Assembly (NCBI GenBank): GCA_945861175.1
Contig: CAMATR010000146.1
Location: 1 to 5,737, forward strand
Length of the DNA: 5,737 nucleotides
Reading direction: 5' to 3'
From: Chitinophaga pinensis
GTDB lineage: Bacteria > Bacteroidota > Bacteroidia > Flavobacteriales_D > Crocinitomicaceae
A program made the position numbers and the translations under genes. Position 1 is the first letter of the stretch, and each line of letters begins with the position of its first letter. The notes beneath the pieces were generated by a model, which worked only from the letters and a program-made list of their open reading frames with translations, was not told the DNA's origin and made no database searches. Below are positions 1 through 5,673 of the stretch, piece by piece.

Positions 1-210
1 CATTTTACGGATGGTTTCACAGACTTCAATACCATCCATTCCTGGCATCATTACATCGAGGATAATAAGTTCTGGTTTGTATTCTTTCAATGCCGTTAGG
101 CCCTTTTCACCATTTTCTGCTGCAAAAACTTCATATCCGTCTTTTCTTAGGTTGTAAAGTAACAACTCTCTGATATCCTCCTCATCGTCTATGACTAGTA
201 TTTTAATCAT
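1..210 (-). CDS. Response regulator, OmpR/PhoB class, N-terminal fragment (cut by window edge)
   Basis: Cytoplasmic two-component response regulator, of which only the first 70 residues are present; the gene continues past base 1. The visible part is a CheY-like receiver domain. It starts MIKILVIDDEEDIRELL, giving the acidic pocket D8/D9, and has the phospho-acceptor D52 in IILDVMMPGMDG (about 49-60). The reading frame is open from the ATG at 210-208 to the edge, and that ATG fits the usual start of receivers, so the start is secure. Receivers of this type (PhoB/PhoP-like, common in Flavobacteria) normally carry a winged-helix DNA-binding domain and are often followed by a PhoR-like kinase, but neither can be seen here. 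It is transcribed away from the RprY-like regulator, from a promoter at 228-255. There is no clear Shine-Dalgarno sequence. The exact regulator family cannot be named from the receiver alone. Confidence 0.93.
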   Translation of the reverse strand, partial: MIKILVIDDEEDIRELLLYNLRKDGYEVFAAENGEKGLTALKEYKPELIILDVMMPGMDGIEVCETIRKM

Positions 211-227
211 TTTTCTAAATTATTGTT

Positions 228-255
228 CAAAAGTAGGTAAATAAAGATTAGACAA
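228..255 (-). promoter_or_regulatory. Bacteroidota-type promoter of the leftward response regulator
   Basis: On the minus strand, TACTTTTG (235 to 228) matches the Bacteroidota -7 consensus TAnnTTTG. A TTG at 255-253 lies 17 bases upstream, a spacing in the accepted range for the -33 element. The predicted start near 221 gives a leader of about 10 bases before the ATG at 210. This is a consensus match only. Confidence 0.6.
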
Positions 256-327
256 TATTACCAAAAGGTTAAGTATGAATTTCTTGTTAAAAAATTGCAA
301 AAAAATATACATCCTATCCTAAAAAAA

Positions 328-345
328 CTACTTTTGTTCAAGTAG
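328..345 (+). promoter_or_regulatory. Plus-strand promoter core with overlapping dyad
   Basis: TACTTTTG at 329-336 is a full match to the Bacteroidota -7 element TAnnTTTG on the plus strand and predicts a start near 342. No TTG sits 17-23 bases upstream (the nearest are at 295-297 and 285-287), so the -33 element is weak or missing. A tandem TCCTATCCTA (312-321) occupies part of that region instead. The core is embedded in a perfect inverted repeat, CTACTT (328-333) and AAGTAG (340-345), which could be an operator or just chance in AT-rich DNA. It is the only good plus-strand promoter candidate before the RprY-like gene. Confidence 0.45.
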
Positions 346-369
346 TAGTAGGTTAGGTTGATTAGTGTA

Positions 370-444
370 ATGAGAGCCTCGGACGCCTGTCCGGGGCTCT
401 TGTTCGTTAAAACACTTAACGAACCCTGTTTTTTTCAAGTATGA
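370..444 (+). CDS. Possible 24-residue leader peptide overlapping the RprY-like start
   Basis: A short frame opens with ATG at 370-372 (MRASDACPG...), runs through both hairpins and ends at TGA 442-444. The stop overlaps the ATG of the downstream regulator as ATGA (441-444), the same junction seen between that regulator and tsaB. If translated, ribosomes would unfold the terminator stem and deliver themselves to the rprY start, a classic arrangement for attenuation plus coupling. Against it: no Shine-Dalgarno sequence, an amino-acid sequence dictated by the hairpin bases, and a frame this short is often open by chance. No known peptide is recognised. Confidence 0.2.
   Translation: MRASDACPGLLFVKTLNEPCFFQV
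373..400 (+). other. Strong GC-rich stem-loop (first hairpin of the leader)
   Basis: The left arm AGAGCCTCGGAC (373-384) pairs with GTCCGGGGCTCT (389-400) around a GCCT loop. That gives 12 pairs with a single G-U wobble. The block is about 70% GC in a clearly AT-rich surrounding. The bases after it (TGTTCGTT) are T-rich but not a clean T run, so it may be a weak first terminator in tandem with the next hairpin, or a structural element of the RNA. Confidence 0.75.
402..435 (+). terminator. Intrinsic terminator just before the RprY-like gene
   Basis: GTTCGTTAA (402-410) and TTAACGAAC (416-424) form a perfect 9-pair stem with an AACAC loop. After four bases (CCTG) comes a run of seven Ts (429-435). 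There is no T run on the other side, so it works for plus-strand transcription only. No complete plus-strand gene lies upstream in the window that it could be closing, and it ends five bases before the ATG at 441. It is therefore either the end of a small RNA or an attenuator in the rprY leader. Confidence 0.65.
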
Positions 445-1130
445 AAGTCAAAATTTTATTGGTTGAAGACGATACCAGTCTAGGGTTTGTGATTGCGGAT
501 CAGCTGCGTTCTGATGGATATAGTGTTTCTCTTTGTACAGATGGTTCGGATGGCTTTAGGCGATTTAACAGTGAGGATTTTCATCTTTGTATTTTTGATG
601 TCATGATGCCTAAAAAAGATGGATTCTCCCTCGCAAGGGACGTTCGAAAAATAAACGAAACAATTCCAATTCTTTTTTTAACCGCAAAATCCATGATGGA
701 GGACAAAGTTGAAGGATTCAAATCTGGAGGGGATGATTATTTGACCAAGCCATTTAGTGTTGAAGAATTACAATTGAGATTAAGTGCACTTTTAAAGAGG
801 GTTAATATTGTGAAGAAAACAGAAGATGAACCGATTATTTTTATTGGAACATATACTTTTGATAAGCTGAATTTTAAATTAAGCCATGAGCGTTTCGATA
901 AAATACTAACTAACAAGGAGGCACAAATACTTAAAATACTTTGTAAATTCAAGAACCAGGTGGTTCCTCGTGATATTATTTTAAATGCTGTTTGGGGACA
1001 AGATGATTATTTTGTAGGAAGAAGTTTGGATGTATTTATTACGAAGCTTAGGAAATATTTTAAAGAGGATGAGCAAATTACTATTTCAAATATTCATGGA
1101 ATAGGGTTTAAACTAGAGGTTAATATATGA
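441..1130 (+). CDS. rprY: RprY-like response regulator (OmpR/PhoB family)
   Basis: A cytoplasmic two-component transcription factor of 229 residues, full length for the OmpR/PhoB family. The receiver (about 3-120) has acidic pocket D10/D11, phospho-acceptor D53 in FDVMMPKKDGF, switch residue T81 in LFLTAK and conserved K103 in LTKPFS. The winged-helix DNA-binding domain (about 132-228) has LTNKEAQILKIL at 156-167 and a recognition helix in RSLDVFITKLRKYF (194-207), followed by the wing motif NIHGIGFKL. The wording MMPKKDGF, IPILFLTAK, EGFKSGGDDY and RSLDVFITKLRK closely resembles Bacteroides RprY as I recall it. Its usual kinase partner RprX is not beside it in this window. The gene sits behind a terminator-like leader and overlaps tsaB by ATGA, so the two are probably co-transcribed. 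There is no Shine-Dalgarno sequence. The start is firm because the receiver begins at once (MKVKILLVEDD). Target genes cannot be read from the sequence. Confidence 0.92.
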   Translation: MKVKILLVEDDTSLGFVIADQLRSDGYSVSLCTDGSDGFRRFNSEDFHLCIFDVMMPKKDGFSLARDVRKINETIPILFLTAKSMMEDKVEGFKSGGDDYLTKPFSVEELQLRLSALLKRVNIVKKTEDEPIIFIGTYTFDKLNFKLSHERFDKILTNKEAQILKILCKFKNQVVPRDIILNAVWGQDDYFVGRSLDVFITKLRKYFKEDEQITISNIHGIGFKLEVNI

Positions 1131-1783
1131 GCTTTATTCTTCACATCGAAACCGCAACAAAATCTTGCTCTGTAGCGCTCTCATCAAACGGAAAATTACT
1201 TGCTCTAAAAGAATTGAATTCGCTCGAATATGGACACGCAGAGAGGTTGACAGTTTTCGTACAAAATGTATTGGATGAGGCTCAAATAGCACTGAAAGAT
1301 CTCTCAGCTGTTTCAGTTTCATCGGGACCAGGATCATATACAGGACTGAGGATTGGCGTATCTACGGCGAAGGGTTTTTGTTATGCCTTAAACATTCCTT
1401 TAATTGCTATAGATTCTCTCTATTCATTGGCAGAGCAGGCTTTTATAATTCACCCAGGAAAAAATCTTTGTGCTATGATTGATGCAAGAAGAATGGAGGT
1501 TTTTTCAGCTATCTACAATGATTCTTTGCAACTAATCAAACCAATTTCTGCCGATATTATTGATGAAAAAAGTTATTCAGAATTTGGTTCATTTGTCTAT
1601 TTCGGTGATGGAGCTCATAAGTTAGAAGATAGCTGGGGTTTAAGGGAATTAGAAATAGACCGATCAATTTTTAGTTCTGCTATTGGACAAATAAAGGAGG
1701 CCAATAGAAAATACGTCGCGCAAGAATTCCAAGATGTTGCATATTTTGAACCTTTTTATTTAAAGGACTTTGTTTCAAAATAA
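1127..1783 (+). CDS. tsaB: TsaB, tRNA threonylcarbamoyladenosine (t6A37) complex dimerisation subunit
   Basis: TsaB (formerly YeaZ) is the non-catalytic partner that binds TsaD, with TsaE, in the cytoplasmic complex that transfers threonylcarbamoyl from threonylcarbamoyl-AMP to A37 of ANN-decoding tRNAs. The 218 residues match the normal size. Hallmarks are the N-terminal ILHIETATKSCSVAL strand region, the signature SSGPGSYTGLRIG (65-77) followed by STAKGFCYAL, the DARRMEVFSAIY segment (119-130), and the C-terminal EPFYLKDF. The ASKHA fold is degenerate in this family and TsaB is not itself expected to be the enzyme. The ATG at 1127 overlaps the stop of the RprY-like gene (ATGA). An AGAGG at 1115-1119 gives a plausible ribosome site, one of the few in the window. 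tsaD and tsaE are not in the window. The gene ends one base before the convergent CotH-protein stop, with no terminator between. Confidence 0.95.
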   Translation: MSFILHIETATKSCSVALSSNGKLLALKELNSLEYGHAERLTVFVQNVLDEAQIALKDLSAVSVSSGPGSYTGLRIGVSTAKGFCYALNIPLIAIDSLYSLAEQAFIIHPGKNLCAMIDARRMEVFSAIYNDSLQLIKPISADIIDEKSYSEFGSFVYFGDGAHKLEDSWGLRELEIDRSIFSSAIGQIKEANRKYVAQEFQDVAYFEPFYLKDFVSK

Positions 1784-1784
1784 T

Positions 1785-4700
1785 TTAGAGCCTTACAAAC
1801 TTCAATTCTCCCAGACGTTCAACTTGATTTTTAAAACGAATAACGAAAACAGATCTCGGTAGATTCAATAGATCAATCGGTGTTTCGTAACCATTGTCAT
1901 TTAGTTTACCGTTTAATAAAACACGACCTGTTAAATCTAAAATTTCATAGCTCAATTCTGCGTTTAAATTCACCATTTTATTGATAATTGTTACACTGTT
2001 ACTAGCAGGATTAGGGTAAAGTGAGAAATAAACTGGAAGACTTATATTTTCCTCTAAACCTAGATCGTAGATATCAAAATAAGCATCTAAGGAGGTGTTG
2101 TAAGTGTCTAGCGTATCGAGATAAACAGCGTTAAGAATATTTTCGATTAATGGGTTATTTCCCCAATTCGCAAAAATATACCCTGGATTCGCTTTTGCCT
2201 CTATTTTAATTGGCACACCATTAAAATAAATACCTTGCCATGGATATTCAGAAGGTTCGATGGTGCTTATATGAATTTTACCAGCACCTTCCGGATGAAC
2301 GTTCAGTGTTAAATTGACTTGATTTGGGAGATCAAAATTGGAACGAATATGCTGACGAACTTGAGACGATCGAACGGACAGTTCATTTCTGAATGTTAAA
2401 TGATTGTTGTAAAAGTTCATCATTTGCGATGGGATTGCATTTGGGTCCCCCCAGCGAGCATATTCCTTTTGCATCTCAATGACCGTTTGGTCAAAGAAAT
2501 ATTGTTCAAGTGGTAACAAGCGATTAATATGGTATTCAGTATTCATCAAGTCAGCAAATCTGTTAATGAAATAGTCTCTGAAACGATTGTTTTGAATTCC
2601 TTTTAACCAAATATTTATAAAGGGATTGTCCGGACTTTGGCCAAGTATATTCGCTATATGATCATCGTATGCGGATGACCAACCATTCGGGTTCAAACAC
2701 AATTCCAAATCAATAGTGCAAAAGCGATAGCGAAAACCTGTTTTGTTGGATCGTACAATTTTTATATTGTTACCAGGCCAATCATAATTTCCCATCCAAG
2801 ATTCACCAATGATATAGTCATTGTACCACTCCATATCGAAATATTGATCTGCTTGGTCCCAATAATTTGAGTTTGCTGGGTTCAATAAATTGAAATTGTT
2901 ATAATTAATGTAAAATGTATCTGCCGGGGCACCGTGTACTGAGCGCAGAATAAAATTATTCCAAGCACTAAGGGATAGAATATCAGTTGAGTCGGGATCT
3001 GCCCCATCATGCACTTGGAAGTACTCTGCATCAAACTTTTCCCTCAATTCGTAAAGACCAAAATAACCACCATTAATGTAAACCGTTGTTGGCCTCCAAG
3101 CTGAGTGATAGTTATGAGTTGTTCCTGCCATAGCCTGTGTTTGATAGGCATCTTTATAAGGAAAAACAAGGTATTGATTACTTCCATTGCGTAAATAGAA
3201 TCTGCTGTATAAAGTTCTTTCTTGACGAAATGGAATTATACTATCATTGATAGGACCGTCTCCTAATATATTGTTGTCTAGCTCTAACCGAAATGAGTGT
3301 TGAGGATGATAACGGCTTCCTCCCCAGCCCCCATCAACTTGCATACCGGAATTTTGACTGAAGCGCAGTTCTCTCTCCTCATTGAAATAATCTACGTAAG
3401 CAGCACGCTCCCAATCTTCACTCCAATTGTCAAAAATTCCGTTAGGTCCATATAGGTTTGAATTATCAGTTACTATAGAGATTATTGGTGTGGTATGATT
3501 AACACCTAATAAATAAGAGGCGCAAGCAGATTCACTCGGTAGTAATTCATTACTAAAACAGCGTGCCTTGATAACTGTATTCGTGAAAACAGTTATAGGC
3601 GATTCATTATAAATTGGAGAAGTTGAATTAGGTTCAGAACCATCTAGAGTATAACGTATCTGAGCAACAGCGCCATTTGGATTATCGATGGTAATAGTCA
3701 ATAAGGAGTCATACAAACCTGAGGGCAAAGATAGTATTGGCTCTGATAAAAAATTTGAATAGGTAGAAGAAGTATTGTTACTTGCTCCAGGAGTCGGGAT
3801 ACCAAACAAAACGGCATTAGATGTCGCGTCTGGAAATCGCCCTCGACTGATATCAATTGCCTGACAGTCCACATATAAACTGCTCGAAAGGGTTCCTGAT
3901 GGTTGGTATAAATAAACAAATTCTCCTGAGTTTGAAATACTGAAATTCGTGTGCTGGTAGTTATTAGGATTTACTGATTCATATGCAGTTGTAAGCGCAT
4001 TCATTGAAGTCAAAACCAAATCAAAATAAATGATATCATAATTCATTGAAGGATTTGTGCTAGCTACGTCAAAGGCCAATGAATTTATATATCCGGCAAC
4101 AATTCCAGCATCACTTAGCTCGCTCGCTAAAATAAGTATTTGATGGCGAGAACCCCAATACCAATTTCCATAGGGTGCTGGGTAGTCTGTTGGACTGTTT
4201 TGAATGGTACCAGTTCCGATAGTCTGACCATTCAATTGTAAATTTGGTCTCTGATTGACTGGTGTTCCATTGGTATGTGAACAGGAAGCATCACTATTAT
4301 CTTGAAAAGAAAATAAAGTCGATGCAAAAGGGGTAGACGTTTGATTGAAAATTGAATTCTCAGTATATCCAGCGCCATCATAAGCACAAATGTTAATAAG
4401 CACATTTGAAAAACCATCCCAATAAAATGGTGTGCTGAAATTATGTGTGTTCCAGCCGGTTGTTGGGGTGTAATCTGTTGCTGTTAAAACATTCTGAAAT
4501 CCACTTATTGGTTTGCGGTCTTTACCACTACAAAATATTGGTTTAAACTCACCGGGAACCATTTTTATAGAGGGGAAAGTCCACTTTTCTGGAAATTGAA
4601 TATCATCTGTAAGCGCATAGTTAAGCAAAGAAATAGTATCGGAAGAACTATTATATAATTCAATCCAATCAGGATAGTCTAAATTTTCATCAGGTAACAC

Positions 4701-4799
4701 TAAGTAGTTCCGGTTACTACCTTCATTGATAACGAGTTGACCGAAAACGAATAATTGAAATAAGAAACCAGTAATTAAAAGTAAAAACCTTTTAGTCAT
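1785..4799 (-). CDS. Secreted CotH kinase-like protein with split lamin-tail domain and T9SS sorting tail
   Basis: A 1004-residue multidomain exported protein. Residues 1-20 are a signal peptide (TKRFLLLITGFLFQLFVFG, cleavage likely before Q21). A lamin-tail domain is split: 21-96 (LVINEGSN, DWIELYN, CSGKDRK) and about 281-343 (HTNFSISNSGE, DISRGRFPD, PTPGASNN). Between them lies a 185-residue beta-rich insert (97-280). A chitobiase-C-like domain covers 351-430 (PSGLYDS, IRYTLDGSEPNSTSPIY). A CotH kinase-like domain covers about 436-785, with YINGGYFGLYELREKFD (574-590), GNYDWPGNNIK (670-680) and a D697-L-E699 acidic motif. An InlB-B-like repeat covers about 829-879 (KANPGYIFANWG), and the T9SS type A sorting domain about 922-1004 (YFSLYPNPASNSV). 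CotH proteins are atypical kinases; in B. subtilis CotH phosphorylates spore-coat proteins. The substrate here is unknown, and a role in cell-surface protein modification or adhesion is inference. The protein should be exported by Sec and then T9SS. It lies 42 bases downstream of the hydrolase gene on the same strand. Confidence 0.9.
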   Translation of the reverse strand: MTKRFLLLITGFLFQLFVFGQLVINEGSNRNYLVLPDENLDYPDWIELYNSSSDTISLLNYALTDDIQFPEKWTFPSIKMVPGEFKPIFCSGKDRKPISGFQNVLTATDYTPTTGWNTHNFSTPFYWDGFSNVLINICAYDGAGYTENSIFNQTSTPFASTLFSFQDNSDASCSHTNGTPVNQRPNLQLNGQTIGTGTIQNSPTDYPAPYGNWYWGSRHQILILASELSDAGIVAGYINSLAFDVASTNPSMNYDIIYFDLVLTSMNALTTAYESVNPNNYQHTNFSISNSGEFVYLYQPSGTLSSSLYVDCQAIDISRGRFPDATSNAVLFGIPTPGASNNTSSTYSNFLSEPILSLPSGLYDSLLTITIDNPNGAVAQIRYTLDGSEPNSTSPIYNESPITVFTNTVIKARCFSNELLPSESACASYLLGVNHTTPIISIVTDNSNLYGPNGIFDNWSEDWERAAYVDYFNEERELRFSQNSGMQVDGGWGGSRYHPQHSFRLELDNNILGDGPINDSIIPFRQERTLYSRFYLRNGSNQYLVFPYKDAYQTQAMAGTTHNYHSAWRPTTVYINGGYFGLYELREKFDAEYFQVHDGADPDSTDILSLSAWNNFILRSVHGAPADTFYINYNNFNLLNPANSNYWDQADQYFDMEWYNDYIIGESWMGNYDWPGNNIKIVRSNKTGFRYRFCTIDLELCLNPNGWSSAYDDHIANILGQSPDNPFINIWLKGIQNNRFRDYFINRFADLMNTEYHINRLLPLEQYFFDQTVIEMQKEYARWGDPNAIPSQMMNFYNNHLTFRNELSVRSSQVRQHIRSNFDLPNQVNLTLNVHPEGAGKIHISTIEPSEYPWQGIYFNGVPIKIEAKANPGYIFANWGNNPLIENILNAVYLDTLDTYNTSLDAYFDIYDLGLEENISLPVYFSLYPNPASNSVTIINKMVNLNAELSYEILDLTGRVLLNGKLNDNGYETPIDLLNLPRSVFVIRFKNQVERLGELKFVRL

Positions 4800-4841
4800 T
4801 GTTTGTATTTGTTGAGCATTTTAAATTTAATCAATTTTATT
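4800..4841 (-). other. Short AT-rich spacer between hydrolase and CotH genes
   Basis: These 42 bases contain no stem followed by a T run and no convincing promoter. TAAATTTA at 4829-4822 is one base off the -7 consensus but has no TTG at the right distance. The lack of a terminator supports read-through from the hydrolase gene into the CotH gene. Confidence 0.4.
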
Positions 4842-5645
4842 TTAGTTGAGAAAATTCTTTAAAGTTGAAATGTAGGTATCGTTGAACTCGAAGTCATTGT
4901 GGTTTAGGCCTTTTATTGCAACGAACTGACTTTTCTCATTTAATAATGCAGAAAGTTTTAAGGAGCCATCAAATGGTAATACATCGTCTTTATCGCCGTG
5001 GACAATTAATACAGGATGTTTAATTTGCTTCAAGTATTCATTCGTTTGAAATTTATATTTTAATAGAAATGACGATACGAAGGGATATCTTCGCTGCATC
5101 ATATCAATAAGAGAATAATAAGGGGCGATCAAGACAAGCTTCGAAGGATTTTGCGTTGCAGTGATCATTGCTGCCGATGCTGTTCCAATTGAATAACCAA
5201 TGACGATTATTGAGTCTTCGGTGTAAATCTTTTTCATTTCCAAATATGCAAAGGTTACATCCGCATAAAATTGTTTTTCATCAATCAGTTCGCCTGTACT
5301 TTTGCCAAAAGTGCGATAATCTAGTGTAAAAAAATCATACCCCAAATCTGTGTAAAATTTTGCAGGTTGTTTTTGGTTTGTAAGATTACCACTATTTCCA
5401 TGCAAGAAGAAGACAAGGCCTTTTTTTTTCTTTTGATGAGTAAAACAAAGTATAGCACTTAGCCGGGTTTTATCATTCACTTTTAGTGTAATTTCTTCAC
5501 CTTCCAATTGGAAATCAATCTCATAATTTGATGATAATTTTTTAGGATTGAAGATGAAACTTTCCTGCATGAAATACAGGTACGAGCTGAAAATAAAGTA
5601 CAATATAGTCAACACTAAAATAAGACGCTTGAAGAATTTAAGCAT
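4842..5645 (-). CDS. Membrane-anchored alpha/beta hydrolase (BEM46/ABHD13-like)
   Basis: A serine hydrolase of 267 residues with one N-terminal membrane segment (about 7-25, RLILVLTILYFIFSSYLYF) and no obvious cleavage site, so it is probably anchored with the catalytic domain outside the cytoplasm. The alpha/beta hydrolase core shows the oxyanion-region motif FFLHGNSGN (79-87), LDYRTFGKSTG (108-118), the nucleophile elbow GYSIGT with S152, HGDKDDVLP with the likely acid D220, and GLNHND with H249, giving a complete triad. The early QESFIFNPKKL segment after the anchor is typical of the BEM46/ABHD13/YfhR group of uncharacterised esterase-like proteins, so the substrate cannot be stated. A run of nine As (minus strand, 5429-5421) encodes lysines 73-75. 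There is no Shine-Dalgarno sequence. The gene follows a probable same-strand gene by 28 bases and precedes the CotH gene by 42, so all three may form one transcript. Confidence 0.9.
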   Translation of the reverse strand: MLKFFKRLILVLTILYFIFSSYLYFMQESFIFNPKKLSSNYEIDFQLEGEEITLKVNDKTRLSAILCFTHQKKKKGLVFFLHGNSGNLTNQKQPAKFYTDLGYDFFTLDYRTFGKSTGELIDEKQFYADVTFAYLEMKKIYTEDSIIVIGYSIGTASAAMITATQNPSKLVLIAPYYSLIDMMQRRYPFVSSFLLKYKFQTNEYLKQIKHPVLIVHGDKDDVLPFDGSLKLSALLNEKSQFVAIKGLNHNDFEFNDTYISTLKNFLN

Positions 5646-5673
5646 AGTAAAAATTTATAGCTACCTAAAGTAG

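Larger units (their letters stand above)
342..435 (+). ncRNA. Candidate small structured RNA or attenuating leader upstream of rprY
   Basis: A transcript starting from the 329-336 promoter would begin near 342 and end in the T run at 429-435, about 95 bases. It holds a single-stranded-looking 5' part with GTAG/GGTTAGGTT repeats (342-369), a 12-pair GC-rich hairpin (373-400) and a second perfect 9-pair hairpin (402-424) followed by TTTTTTT. I do not recognise it as tmRNA, RNase P RNA, SRP RNA or a known riboswitch. I could not test it against the 6S-like or other Flavobacteria RNA families. Because it ends directly before the ATG at 441, two readings are open: an independent small RNA, or the leader of rprY-tsaB with premature termination. 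Structure and T run are seen; transcription is inferred. Confidence 0.45.

Noticed and set aside
312..360. Short repeats (TCCTATCCTA, AGTAGTAGTAG, GGTTAGGTT) as a CRISPR or mobile-element end
   Set aside because: The repeats are only five bases or so, without spacers, target duplications or a transposase nearby.
373..424. The two hairpins as a terminator for leftward transcription
   Set aside because: Neither stem has a T run on its minus-strand downstream side, and no minus-strand gene ends here.
737..952. Minus-strand open frame of 71 codons inside the RprY-like gene
   Set aside because: It lies wholly within a clear receiver/DNA-binding coding region, has no recognisable motif and has no start context.
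1134..1337. Minus-strand open frame of 67 codons inside tsaB
   Set aside because: It is a shadow of the well-supported tsaB frame and shows no protein-like pattern.
3698..3919. Second minus-strand frame of 73 codons within the CotH-protein gene
   Set aside because: It runs in another frame through the lamin-tail/chitobiase-C coding sequence and resembles no family.
4232..4417. Second minus-strand frame of 61 codons within the CotH-protein gene
   Set aside because: It is an alternative-frame shadow of the insert region, whose main frame has clear domain motifs.
4822..4829. TAAATTTA as a separate promoter for the CotH gene
   Set aside because: It is one base off the consensus, is a simple AT palindrome, and has no TTG at 17-23 bases upstream.
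5650..5673. Promoter for the hydrolase at the minus-strand TACTTTAG
   Set aside because: It is one base off the consensus and no properly spaced TTG is present; read-through from the gene to the right is simpler.
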